Source: Vibrio viridaestus
Lineage (GTDB): Bacteria; Pseudomonadota; Gammaproteobacteria; Enterobacterales; Vibrionaceae
Assembly (NCBI RefSeq): GCF_003856525.1
Contig: NZ_RJVQ01000005.1
Coordinates: forward strand, 248,001 to 312,000
Direction of reading: 5' to 3'
Length of the DNA: 64,000 bases
This document shows positions 18,737 to 27,206 of the stretch, in pieces. The first letter of the stretch is position 1. Every line of letters starts with the position of its first letter. A program made the position numbers and the translations under genes. The notes under the pieces are model-generated. The model was not told where the DNA came from and did no database searches. It saw nothing but the letters and a program-made list of their open reading frames with translations.

Positions 18737-19642
18737 TCATCGATATTTTTGGTCAATCACAACAGCATTGTGCGCATGTAAACTTTCCTGATGCTCAACT
18801 TTAAACCAATAGTCATTTACATGCTTTAATGATTCCAAAGCGATTTTTACTCTTCGGGCCGCGTCCTCACAAAACATTAAGTTTTTGGCATTGAGTTCAG
18901 CAAATGCCTTCTCATCAACCCTTTTAACTGCTGTCTGTACAGATGTTGCTAAAACGGATTCAAAATGACGCAGCATAGTTTCGATATGCTCAAATGGAGC
19001 TTGACTAGAAGTGAGTTTTATATAGGCGAAAGAGCGCTGACTATGAGGTGTCGCGATAGCATCAGACACTTCACTCAACCAACTTAAAAGCGCCTGTTTG
19101 TCTATCGTTGATCCGGGAAATGCAGACTCGATCGATTCACAATAAGAATGTCGTGATAGCGAAGCAGAACAAGGGCAAGTACTCGAGTAAGGAATAGTAT
19201 AAGAGGAGAAATACTCAACGCCACTAGGCCTCTTTTCAACGGTAATACTGACCGGAAAATGTTGATACCCGTAGAGCTCACTAATGAGAGCCTTCTTTTT
19301 TAATGTATATTCAAATGTAAGATCGAGTTTAACGCAAGAGCTTAGCCCCTGTTGTGAACTCAAAAGCTCTTCTAACAACAAACCAATACTGTCGTTCCTG
19401 ACTACCTTGCCCGCTAAATGTTCATTCAGCTTAAGATATAAACGCGACATATGGATACCTTTAGCAGTCGCGTCATCGAGACTAACAAATACATTTATTG
19501 TGGCAGATACGTCTATTATTGAGTCATCAGTGACCAACTTAATCGGGACCGAAATACCTTCCATTCCAACCCACTGTAAACTGTTCTGTTGAGCGATCCG
19601 ATCCGTTGTGGTGATATCGGGTAGCGTATGATAGTTATCCAT
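18737..19642 (-). CDS. folE2: GTP cyclohydrolase IB (zinc-independent type)
   Basis: 301 residues from the ATG at 19642, with AAGAG upstream; a TTG at 19657 is less likely. FolE2 features are VSLDDATAKGIHMSRLY, the SSTCPCSASLSRHSYC active-site block with its catalytic Cys, and the closing HNAVV segment. It converts GTP to dihydroneopterin triphosphate, the first step of folate (and queuosine-related) synthesis, and can use metals other than zinc, replacing the zinc enzyme FolE. It is the last gene of the COG0523 operon, and a Zur-like palindrome precedes the operon, so expression in zinc limitation is expected. Confidence 0.95.
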   Translation of the reverse strand: MDNYHTLPDITTTDRIAQQNSLQWVGMEGISVPIKLVTDDSIIDVSATINVFVSLDDATAKGIHMSRLYLKLNEHLAGKVVRNDSIGLLLEELLSSQQGLSSCVKLDLTFEYTLKKKALISELYGYQHFPVSITVEKRPSGVEYFSSYTIPYSSTCPCSASLSRHSYCESIESAFPGSTIDKQALLSWLSEVSDAIATPHSQRSFAYIKLTSSQAPFEHIETMLRHFESVLATSVQTAVKRVDEKAFAELNAKNLMFCEDAARRVKIALESLKHVNDYWFKVEHQESLHAHNAVVIDQKYR

Positions 19643-19660
19643 AAAATTCTCTTGCAAAGA

Positions 19661-20986
19661 CTAACGTTGAAATAATAGAGGTTGGCTGGGAATACTAAGA
19701 TCATGAATTCGATATCCATCAAATACTAACGTTCCGTTCACCCAAGTGGATACGATTCGGGATGAAAATAGCGTCCCTGTAAAAGGTGTCCACTGGCAGT
19801 GATAATACAGTTCTTCTTGGTCAACGTTAGTTCCGCCATTTGGGTCCACCAAGACCAAATCAGCATAGTAACCCTCTCTCAAAAAGCCACGCTTTTCGAT
19901 ACCAAACCGAAGTGCTGGATTATGGCTAGCTTTTTGCACAACCAGTTCGATAGAAAAATTACCGCGTTTGACATGTTCAAGAAGGGAAAGTAAGGCATGT
20001 TGCACTAATGGCATCCCTGCGGGAGAGGCGGAATAATCGACTTGTTTCTCCTGCCATGTGTGGGGAGCGTGGTCGGTGGCAATGATATCGATTTTCCCAC
20101 TGTTGACGGCTCTAATTAAGGCTTGGCGATCACTTTCTTGCTTCACCGCTGGGTTGCATTTAATTAGATTTCCGAGATTTTGATAGTCTTGACTAGAGAA
20201 CCACAGATGATGCACACACACTTCCGCGGTAATAGATTTAGTCGCAATATCGCCCGCACTAAAAAGAGACAGCTCTTTTTCTGTCGTCAAGTGGAGAACA
20301 TGTAATTGAGTGCCATGTCGCTTGGCTAAGTCAACAGCATATGACGACGATGCATAGCAAGCTTCGGTATCCCGAATAATCGGGTGATCGAAAATAGTGG
20401 CCTCATGTTTAACTTTACGTCGATTCTCCGCAATGACACGAGAGTCCTCACAATGCGTTACAACTGGGATAGGAGAATGAGCAAATATGTTTTCCAATGC
20501 CGTTGGGTTTTCTACCAAAAGATCCCCTGTTGACGCTCCCATAAACACTTTAATACCACAAACTGTACGAGGATTTACCGATTTAATTTGCTCAAGGTTA
20601 TCCTCCGTTGCCCCAAGATAGAATGAATAATTAGCTAACGAAGAAGAAGCGGCAATATTTATCTTTTGTTGAAGCGCTCGATTGGTGGTTGTCGATGGAT
20701 TCACATTAGGCATTTCCATATAGCTGGTGATACCACCTGCGACGGCGGCCTTTGATTCACTTGCTATTCGCCCTTTATGAATTAATCCAGGCTCTCTGAA
20801 ATGGACCTGATCATCAATCATTCCAGGCAACAAATACAAGCCATCAGCTTCAATAATTTGGTCATTTCGATTTGGCGGAATAAAAGGAGCAATAGCGTCT
20901 ATAAATCCATCCTTTATCCGCACGTCGGCAATAAAACTCTTACCTTCATTTACAAGAGTCGCCCCTCTGATTAATGTTTCTCTCAT
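19661..20986 (-). CDS. pyrC: Dihydroorotase paralogue with QxH metal motif
   Basis: 441 residues, a type I dihydroorotase (amidohydrolase fold), which closes carbamoyl-aspartate to dihydroorotate in pyrimidine synthesis. Visible segments are MIDDQVHFREPGLIHKG, GIKVFMGAST (the Lys that becomes carboxylated in the family), VTHCED, LHVLHLTT and ATDHAPHT. The first His of the usual DxHxH motif is Gln here, so one ligand of the two-metal site is missing. The gene lies between the Fur-type regulator and folE2, as expected for a paralogue made when zinc is short. Confidence 0.88.
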   Translation of the reverse strand: MRETLIRGATLVNEGKSFIADVRIKDGFIDAIAPFIPPNRNDQIIEADGLYLLPGMIDDQVHFREPGLIHKGRIASESKAAVAGGITSYMEMPNVNPSTTTNRALQQKINIAASSSLANYSFYLGATEDNLEQIKSVNPRTVCGIKVFMGASTGDLLVENPTALENIFAHSPIPVVTHCEDSRVIAENRRKVKHEATIFDHPIIRDTEACYASSSYAVDLAKRHGTQLHVLHLTTEKELSLFSAGDIATKSITAEVCVHHLWFSSQDYQNLGNLIKCNPAVKQESDRQALIRAVNSGKIDIIATDHAPHTWQEKQVDYSASPAGMPLVQHALLSLLEHVKRGNFSIELVVQKASHNPALRFGIEKRGFLREGYYADLVLVDPNGGTNVDQEELYYHCQWTPFTGTLFSSRIVSTWVNGTLVFDGYRIHDLSIPSQPLLFQR

Positions 20987-21004
20987 GAATTACCTTTGTT
21001 CTGG

Positions 21005-21496
21005 TTAATGCGGCTTAACTTTCCTTTCTTCTTGATTATTGGAGATGCAATCACTGCATATGCATTCAAGCTCGACCTGAGGTGAAATCACCTCAAAATC
21101 ATTTGGCTTACTCGTAGTGTCTAGCTGTTTTAACACCGAATCATCAACCGAGACCTCTTTGATTCGATGACAAACTTTGCATACATAAAATACAGAACAA
21201 TGACGACGAGGTTCACGCAAGATATCGCTACAGACGACAAACTTATTGACCATATGAAGTTTGTGTACCAAATGCATGTCTTGAAGAAAATCTAATATGC
21301 GATAGACAGACATGGCTGGAATGATTTCATCGTAAGCGGTTTTACAATAATCCACTAATTCGTAAGCAGACAACGCTTTGGATGATCGATACAAACTACA
21401 CAAAACAATTCGTCTTTTATGCGTTAATTGTGAGCCATGCGTTCGACAACTTCGCTCGGCTAATTCGACTACCTGCTGAATCGTCGCCATTTCCAC
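21005..21496 (-). CDS. Fur-family regulator, Zur-like
   Basis: 163 residues: an N-terminal winged helix (about 15-90; SAYELVDYCKTAYDEIIPAMSVYRILDFL) and a C-terminal metal and dimer domain with two Cys pairs (CKVC and CICSDC) for the structural zinc site and His residues in PRRHCSVFYVC. Being inside a zinc-sparing operon marks it as the likely zinc-sensing member, which would act on the palindromes at 23450 and 27083. A second Zur may exist elsewhere in the genome. Confidence 0.87.
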   Translation of the reverse strand: MEMATIQQVVELAERSCRTHGSQLTHKRRIVLCSLYRSSKALSAYELVDYCKTAYDEIIPAMSVYRILDFLQDMHLVHKLHMVNKFVVCSDILREPRRHCSVFYVCKVCHRIKEVSVDDSVLKQLDTTSKPNDFEVISPQVELECICSDCISNNQEERKVKPH

Positions 21497-21540
21497 ACAC
21501 TCCTTTTAATCATTTCAATGGGATCGCAAGTTCAATACTT

Positions 21541-22209
21541 CTAATCAATAATATCCAGTGTCATCAACAAACGACGTTGCTCAGGCTTAACAGTAGGCGA
21601 GCGATGAACAATGCCATTACCCTCATTGCCCGCCCATTGCTCACCCTTCAATAATGCCACGTGTCCAGTGTCAATATTATTGATTGAACAACTGCTGCCG
21701 CTGAAAAGATCACTTTCGGTAATGCTTGGTTTTCCTAACAATGATCGATTGACGTATCGATTTTCTAACCACTCCGTACCGGCACCAACAAAAGCAGTGA
21801 CCAACCGACACCCCACTTTATCGACGTGAAAACGAGGACACATTGCGCTATCCATTGTTCTCAAACGCAGTCCCACTCGTTTTAAATCGAACAGTAGTGA
21901 AAACATCTCAACCAATTCATAGATATGCTGAACAAGCACGTCAGACGCAGAAAACTGCTCCAACTTATTGCCTATTATTTCTCTGACATCTTCGATAGAA
22001 ACTGCCTCAGCTAGCTTAACCTGTGCACCTTGCTTCAGGTCTCGATCCAAGGCATCAACGAACGATGAAGGTAGGACTCGGTTCCAAACGGCTAAATTAT
22101 AGCGCTCGTCATAAATACGAGTGAGAACCAATGGGCTCTCACCTCTAATGTATGAGTCATAAGTGCATTCTGTCAGTCTTTCATTTTGAATTTGTGCTGT
22201 AGACATCAT
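21541..22209 (-). CDS. DUF1826 protein
   Basis: About 222 residues from one of the two adjacent ATGs at 22209/22206, overlapping the stop of the COG0523 gene (ATGA), so translation is coupled. Typical DUF1826 features are [16 protein letters not shown], the [33 protein letters not shown] segment (Cys, His and Asp that could bind metal) and a late [10 protein letters not shown]...VHRSP segment. The fold of that segment recalls 2-oxoglutarate/iron oxygenases, which I cannot prove. The family is commonly found beside COG0523 zinc GTPases; its function is unknown. Confidence 0.82.
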   Translation of the reverse strand: MMSTAQIQNERLTECTYDSYIRGESPLVLTRIYDERYNLAVWNRVLPSSFVDALDRDLKQGAQVKLAEAVSIEDVREIIGNKLEQFSASDVLVQHIYELVEMFSLLFDLKRVGLRLRTMDSAMCPRFHVDKVGCRLVTAFVGAGTEWLENRYVNRSLLGKPSITESDLFSGSSCSINNIDTGHVALLKGEQWAGNEGNGIVHRSPTVKPEQRRLLMTLDIID

Positions 22210-23420
22210 GAAGCATAGCCCCACTCAGGAAATGGATCATCGAGCGTTTTCCAATGCTGTTGGCCTAGTTCAAGCTCATTATCATCAAGTAAACACTCTT
22301 CCAAAGCAGCCGTCATCGCCTTCTGATCCAAATTCTGACCAATAAAGACAAGTTCCTGACGACAATCGCCAAATGGTTCTGTCCAGCTAGATTGGATTGC
22401 TTCAAGGCTCTCGGCATCATCAGGCCAATGCTCTTTAGGAACAGCCTGCCAAAACATGCCTGCAAACCCATGTCGGGCTACACCACCAGCCTGACTCCAC
22501 AGTCCTGCGAATTCAGGTCTGGACGCCAGCCAAAAATAGCCTTTAGAACGGAGTAACGTGCCAAAGTTTTGTAGATTATCGAGCAGTTCGAAGAACTTTT
22601 TCGGGTGGAACGGCTTACGAGCGACAAAGGTAAAACTGCCAATACCGTATTCTTCCGTTTCCGGAGTATGTTCACCACGGAGTTCTTTCAACCATCCCGG
22701 AGCCTGCTGAGCCTTTTCAAAACTGAAGAGCCCTGTCCCCAACACTTGGTTCACATCAATATTGCCTTGGCTAATTGGAATGATTTTCGCCTGGGTATTT
22801 AAACTACGAAGAACAGCCATCAGTTTTTGTATCTGCTCATTAGATGCAAGATCGGTCTTGCTGACCAATATCACATCAGAAAACTCCACTTGTTCGATAA
22901 GAAGATCGGCAACACTTCGTTCGTCTTCTTCTCCTAGAGATTCACCAGTTTCCTGAAGATCTTTTGCTTCTTCATAATCTTTAAGGAAATTCATGCCGTC
23001 TACCACTGTCACCATGGTATCGAGTTGAGCGACATCACCCAGGGAAATACCATCTTCATCGGCGAAGGTAAATGTTTCAGCAACAGGAAGAGGTTCGGCG
23101 ATTCCTGTCGATTCGATAACTAAATAGTCAAATCGACCTTCACTAGCAAGACGACTCACCTCGACGAGTAAATCTTCTCGCAATGTGCAGCAGATACAAC
23201 CATTACTCATCGAAACGAGCTTTTCCTCGCTACGATTTAGTGATAAGTCGCGATTAACTATTTCACTATCGATGTTAATTTCGCTCATATCATTAACAAT
23301 AACCGCCACTTTACGTCCGGCTCGGTTATTTAATATATGACTCAGTACGGTTGTTTTACCTGCACCTAAAAAACCGGATAATACGGTTACAGGTAACTTG
23401 GTATTTTGACTTATGCTCAT
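22206..23420 (-). CDS. COG0523 zinc-chaperone-type GTPase (ZigA-like)
   Basis: 404 residues: P-loop GFLGAGKTT (about residues 17-25), the CxCC metal motif in [25 protein letters not shown], the base-specificity segment VSKTDL, and a C-terminal CobW_C domain (about 285-395, [13 protein letters not shown]). It is a GTPase thought to hand zinc to client enzymes in scarcity. It is the first gene of a five-gene minus-strand operon with DUF1826, the Fur-type regulator, dihydroorotase and folE2. A perfect 18-bp palindrome lies 30 bp upstream of its ATG. Confidence 0.94.
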   Translation of the reverse strand: MSISQNTKLPVTVLSGFLGAGKTTVLSHILNNRAGRKVAVIVNDMSEINIDSEIVNRDLSLNRSEEKLVSMSNGCICCTLREDLLVEVSRLASEGRFDYLVIESTGIAEPLPVAETFTFADEDGISLGDVAQLDTMVTVVDGMNFLKDYEEAKDLQETGESLGEEDERSVADLLIEQVEFSDVILVSKTDLASNEQIQKLMAVLRSLNTQAKIIPISQGNIDVNQVLGTGLFSFEKAQQAPGWLKELRGEHTPETEEYGIGSFTFVARKPFHPKKFFELLDNLQNFGTLLRSKGYFWLASRPEFAGLWSQAGGVARHGFAGMFWQAVPKEHWPDDAESLEAIQSSWTEPFGDCRQELVFIGQNLDQKAMTAALEECLLDDNELELGQQHWKTLDDPFPEWGYAS

Positions 23421-23449
23421 TTGTTATTGCTCTCAGGAACTTATTTTTA

Positions 23450-23467
23450 GTTATGTTATAACATAAC
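23450..23467 (-). promoter_or_regulatory. Zur-like operator of the COG0523 operon
   Basis: Perfect 18-bp palindrome GTTATGTTATAACATAAC, ending 29 bp before the COG0523 start. On the minus strand a TTGTAA sits about 16 bases before the TATAAC inside the palindrome, so the operator would cover a -10 element. The core is shared with the palindrome before the znu-like operon. Gammaproteobacterial Zur sites have this ATGTTATA/TATAACAT character; Zur binding here is inferred. Confidence 0.75.
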
Positions 23468-23524
23468 AATTATTATTTACAACTCGTCGAATGCTGATCT
23501 TAATAAGGATTAATCAATAGATTT

Positions 23525-24419
23525 TCATTTGGGCCAAGGATCTGAAAATGATTCTCCCTCTCCCAAGCAGCTATTAACCGCCTTAATTTTTTCTCTTAAA
23601 ATCTGTTTTTCATTCTCAGATAACGAGTTTTCAGGCTGATGTAAAATATGCTCTCGCTAATGCCCTACAATTTCTAACCCGATGCTAGCACCACTTTGAT
23701 TCCACATAAGAGCCTGACTATCTCTGGTCGGAAGATAAAAGAATCCTTTACTCCGATAGACATCATTTGGTAAATGTTCTAGATACGTTTGCCACAAGCG
23801 TTGGGGATGAAACGGACGATCATCGTTTAAAACCATAGTGGTTATTACCGACTCTTCTTCCTCTCTTTGTCGTAATTCCAACGAGACTTTCTCAACCAAA
23901 TGAAAGTTATATTCAGGTAATGCTTTAATCGTATCCCAGCTTAGGGAACCCCATGATGAGCTTTGATCCGCAATATAGGGATTAATCGTATGTGAAGTTT
24001 GTGCTATGGCTTTTATATTATCTGCCGTCACTTTATCGCTTTTTTAGAACCAAAAGGCTTGAAAAGAATATCGGCTCAATGAGATGGACAGGATGAGTAC
24101 TTCCTGACGTTTCAATAATTTGCCACGGATTTTTCGCCTTTGAAAAATTTAGGGAATCGAAAGCATGAGTGATCTGGGTTATACCGGAAGCACCATTTAG
24201 GTTACTTCCGGTAAGAGAAACAAAGTTACTATCCGTAGAACTCACGATATCGGTATTGGAAATAACAACACCATCAACTTCGAGTTCGCTCATATCAATG
24301 ACAATAACGTAAGGCGTAACATCAGCCTGAGCGTGTTTTGTTAAGAGATTTCGAAGTAACGTTGTTTTTCCGGCGCCAAGAAATCCATTGATAATTAGCA
24401 CCGGTATCGTAAGTTCCAC
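23525..24419 (-). pseudogene. Decayed second COG0523 GTPase gene
   Basis: An N-terminal piece (24419 down to 24033) has the P-loop [11 protein letters not shown] and ETSGSTHP. The frame then breaks at a run of six A (24040-24045); removing one A joins LVLK-SDK to the second piece. That piece holds a CobW_C domain (RSKGFFYLPTRD), meets an amber codon at 23657-23659 and stays open for 43 more codons to SDPWPK at 23525, which matches the C-terminal DPFPEW of the intact paralogue. The CxCC motif and about 60 residues of the G domain are also missing. It lies 21 bp behind the metal-binding protein gene of the znu-like operon. Confidence 0.8.
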
Positions 24420-24440
24420 TGATTTAGCCTATCGCACTAA

Positions 24441-25319
24441 TTACTTCATTGCTGCAGCAATCGTTTCTACGTTATGAGTAAAAGCTGCTTCGTATGTTGG
24501 TGCTTCACCCTTACTATCCGTTAGCGATTCTGGATAAAGTTCGCCACCAGGTTGTGCACCTGTCGCAGACGCAATTTGTTTTACCAAACGAGGATCAGTT
24601 TGGTTTTCAATAAAGTACGTTTTGATATGCTCAGATTTAATTTGCTGAATCAACTCACCAACATCGCTAGCACTCGCCTCAGCTTCAGTAGAGAATCCAA
24701 CTGGAGCAAGGAATTTCACGCCATATTCGGAACCAAAATAGCCAAATGCATCGTGACTGGTAAGTACTTTTCGTTTTTCCTGAGGGATATTAGCAAACTG
24801 TTCTTTTGCCCAGGTATCCAGCTTTTCAAGTTTTTGAATGTATTCAGCACCACGTTTTTTAAAGTAATCCGCATCTTCAGGATCGGCTTTTACCAATGCA
24901 TTCATCACATTGCGCGCGTAGATTTCGCCATTCGCTGCACTGTTCCAAGCATGTGGGTCAGTGATAGTTTCACCATCTTCAACCATAGTATGAGTCTTCA
25001 CACCATTCGAAGCAGTAACCACTTCCCCTTGATAACCAGACGATTTAACCAGACGATCCATAAATCCTTCCAGACCAAGGCCGCTAACAAAAACGACATC
25101 AGCCTTTTTGAGCGTAACACTGTCTTTTGGTGCAGGTTCAAACGTGTGCGGGTCACCATTTGGCTTAACAAGCGATGTCACATTGACGTGCTCGCCACCG
25201 ACTTGTTTAACAATGTCCGCCAAGACTGAAAAGCTAGCCACTGTATCAAGAGTTTTCGCCATAAGTGAAGGACTAGCGGCAACAGCTAAAGTTAACGCAG
25301 CAGTCTGCCAAATTTTCAT
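24441..25319 (-). CDS. znuA: Zinc ABC transporter substrate-binding protein (ZnuA-like)
   Basis: 292 residues with a signal peptide ending near LMA-KT (residue 21). It is a cluster A-I metal-binding protein. Expected ligands are His in GDPHTFEP, His in DPHAWNS and His in TSHDAFGYF, with an acidic residue near ENQTDP. The third ligand is His rather than the Glu of manganese-type members, pointing to zinc. It lacks the long His-rich loop of E. coli ZnuA. It delivers the metal to the adjacent permease, 11 bp upstream. The operon is headed by a Zur-like site. Confidence 0.9.
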   Translation of the reverse strand: MKIWQTAALTLAVAASPSLMAKTLDTVASFSVLADIVKQVGGEHVNVTSLVKPNGDPHTFEPAPKDSVTLKKADVVFVSGLGLEGFMDRLVKSSGYQGEVVTASNGVKTHTMVEDGETITDPHAWNSAANGEIYARNVMNALVKADPEDADYFKKRGAEYIQKLEKLDTWAKEQFANIPQEKRKVLTSHDAFGYFGSEYGVKFLAPVGFSTEAEASASDVGELIQQIKSEHIKTYFIENQTDPRLVKQIASATGAQPGGELYPESLTDSKGEAPTYEAAFTHNVETIAAAMK

Positions 25320-25330
25320 ATTGATATTCC

Positions 25331-26218
25331 TTAATTAATAGAAAGTACTTTTTTACTTTTTCTGACTGGGAAAATGCCTTTCTCAGCACCGAAGAAAACT
25401 GAGAAAAGAAAGAGAATTGTTGCTGTCAGGACGATAGCTGGACCTGCTGGAATAGATTGATACCACGACCATAGTAGCCCCAGAAACGAGCTGATAATTC
25501 CGATAAATACAGCGATAAGCAGAGTGACAGGTAGTTGGTTTGTCCAACAACGAGCTGATATCGCAGGCAACATCATTAGGCCTACTGTCATCAATGTACC
25601 TAGAATCTGAAAGCCAGCGACAAGATTCATTACGACCAAAGCCATAAATAGTCCATGAACCAACGATGGAAAGCGCTTATTCCTGACTTGCAAAAAGGCG
25701 GCATTAAACGATTCGAATACGATCGCTCGGTAGAATACAGCCAGTGCTAAAATCGTTATGGAAGTAATAATTCCGATGAAGATCAATGATTCATGATCAA
25801 CCGCTAACAGAGAGCCAAATAACAAATGTAATAAGTCAACACCTGAACTACGCAGAGATACAAGTGTGACCCCTAAGGCCAAAGAGCCAAGATATAACCC
25901 TGCAAACGTCGAATCTTCATGTAGTTTCGTTGCAGAGCTTATCCAACTGGAACTCATAGCCACAACCAAACCAGCGATAAAGCCTCCAAGCCCCATAGCT
26001 AATAGAGACATCCCCGCACAAAGGTATCCAATCGCAACACCAGGAAGAACCGCGTGAGATAGCGCATCACCAATTAAACTCATGCGTCTTAGTAAAAGGA
26101 AAACGCCCAATGGAGTAAGGCTGACAGAAAGAGCTAGGCAAGCCACCAAAGACCTGCGCATAAAACCAAACTCAATAAATGCGTCAAAAATATGCATCGT
26201 CGTCATATCTGCTATCAC
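25331..26218 (-). CDS. znuB: Zinc ABC transporter permease (ZnuB-like)
   Basis: 295 residues with about eight hydrophobic helices. SLIGDALSHAVLPGVAIGYL and QILGTLMTVGLMMLPA are typical of ABC-3 family metal permeases. It forms the inner membrane channel with the ATPase and receives zinc from the binding protein encoded downstream. Its ATG overlaps the ATPase stop by four bases (26215-26218), indicating coupled translation. Confidence 0.92.
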   Translation of the reverse strand: MIADMTTMHIFDAFIEFGFMRRSLVACLALSVSLTPLGVFLLLRRMSLIGDALSHAVLPGVAIGYLCAGMSLLAMGLGGFIAGLVVAMSSSWISSATKLHEDSTFAGLYLGSLALGVTLVSLRSSGVDLLHLLFGSLLAVDHESLIFIGIITSITILALAVFYRAIVFESFNAAFLQVRNKRFPSLVHGLFMALVVMNLVAGFQILGTLMTVGLMMLPAISARCWTNQLPVTLLIAVFIGIISSFLGLLWSWYQSIPAGPAIVLTATILFLFSVFFGAEKGIFPVRKSKKVLSIN

Positions 26219-26913
26219 CCGAACCTAACTGCCATACGATCTTGACGATGAAACAGCTTACAATTTGCCATAACATCATGAGTTTCACCCCAGTGAATAC
26301 ATGCATTGTTAATTGCGAGAGTGTCTGGGAAAAAATCTGCAACCATTTCAGGGTTATGCAAGACGGCAATAACGGTTTTGCCAGATTGGTGTAACTTACA
26401 CATTAACTTGATCAGTACATCCTGAGTCTGGCTATCGATCCCAGTAAAAGGCTCGTCCATCATCATGACATCAGCATCCTGTACAAGAAGGCGCGCAAAG
26501 AGCATTCGTTGAAACTGCCCACCAGAAAGTTGGTTAACACTAAAATTCACTAAATCACGTATGCCGACTTCATCTAGTGCCGCATAGATTTTGGCAATAT
26601 CAGCATCACGCAGAGAGTCCATCATGCTTTTTCTGGGCCAGCACCCCATAGCAACAACATCAAATACGTTTATAGGAAAACTTCTATCAATGTCTGCTTG
26701 CTGAGGTAACCAAGATAAACTCACAGCTTTATTGATACTTACAGAGCCAGATACTGCAGGTTGAATTCCACAAATAGTCTTGAGTAATGTCGACTTTCCT
26801 GCGCCATTTTCACCCATGATGGCGGTTAACGATCCCCGTTTAAAACCACCATTTATTGGTTCAGCCAACCCATATCCCTGATAACCAACAACTAAATTAT
26901 GTAAGTGAATCAT
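26215..26913 (-). CDS. znuC: Zinc ABC transporter ATPase (ZnuC-like)
   Basis: 232 residues from the ATG at 26913 (protein start MIHLHNLVVGYQGYG). An upstream in-frame extension exists, but the ATG overlaps the stop of a small membrane-protein gene as ATGA, so 26913 is preferred. Walker A is GENGAGKSTLL, the signature LSGGQFQRMLFARLL and Walker B VMMMDEPF, followed by a His switch in AVLHNPE. It powers the metal permease. Confidence 0.93.
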   Translation of the reverse strand: MIHLHNLVVGYQGYGLAEPINGGFKRGSLTAIMGENGAGKSTLLKTICGIQPAVSGSVSINKAVSLSWLPQQADIDRSFPINVFDVVAMGCWPRKSMMDSLRDADIAKIYAALDEVGIRDLVNFSVNQLSGGQFQRMLFARLLVQDADVMMMDEPFTGIDSQTQDVLIKLMCKLHQSGKTVIAVLHNPEMVADFFPDTLAINNACIHWGETHDVMANCKLFHRQDRMAVRFG

Positions 26914-27059
26914 GGTAGAAGTACCGCCCAATAAATAGCACCCCACAGCATTGCAATCACTACACATGAAGAAACTGCGCGTTTCCATCCAGACAATGTC
27001 AGTACAGATTTAAAATAATGTTGCGGATGGCTTTTGGATTCAGGATTCACTGACAACAT
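26910..27059 (-). CDS. 49-residue single-helix membrane protein heading the znu-like operon
   Basis: The protein starts MLSVNPESKSHPQHYFKSVL and ends in one hydrophobic helix (SSCVVIAMLWGAIYWAVLLP, residues 30-49). Its TGA overlaps the ATG of the ATPase gene, and its ATG lies 24 bp from the Zur-like palindrome. I do not recognise a family. The topology (short His-containing cytoplasmic start, one helix) suits a small accessory subunit or regulator of the transporter. It might instead act mainly as a coupling leader. Confidence 0.68.
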   Translation of the reverse strand: MLSVNPESKSHPQHYFKSVLTLSGWKRAVSSCVVIAMLWGAIYWAVLLP

Positions 27060-27082
27060 AGCTCAAACTTCGATCTAAACAA

Positions 27083-27096
27083 TATGTTATAACATA
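27083..27096 (-). promoter_or_regulatory. Zur-like operator of the znu-like operon
   Basis: Perfect 14-bp palindrome TATGTTATAACATA. With flanks, the minus strand reads TGTTATGTTATAACATA, identical over 17 bases to the site before the COG0523 operon. It lies 24 bp before the start of the small membrane-protein gene. Confidence 0.72.
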
Positions 27097-27136
27097 ACAC
27101 TTTATTACAAAAAATAAAGAGCCAACTCGATAAATT

Positions 27137-27151
27137 TGAGAATTATTCTTA
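27137..27151. promoter_or_regulatory. Possible Fur box
   Basis: TGAGAATTATTCTTA fits the 7-1-7 Fur pattern (TGAGAAT-N-ATTCTCA) with one mismatch. It lies 41 bp beyond the Zur-like palindrome in the same upstream region, so the transporter operon could also answer to iron. Sequence resemblance only. Confidence 0.35.
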
Positions 27152-27206
27152 TTTAAATAGAGGAAATAAATGAATGCAAGGGTGATAATTCACCCTTGAT
27201 ATGAAA

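Noticed and set aside
24033-24048. Programmed frameshifting at CTA AAA AAG in the broken COG0523 gene
   Set aside because: The A AAA AAG heptamer favours a -1 shift, but the second half lies in the +1 frame, and the -1 frame meets a stop within a few codons. The added amber codon and lost motifs also point to decay.
24552-25229. Long open frame (225 codons) opposite the znuA-like gene
   Set aside because: It is antisense to a well-supported gene with clear family motifs and its own translation looks low-complexity with no domain; it is a codon-bias shadow.
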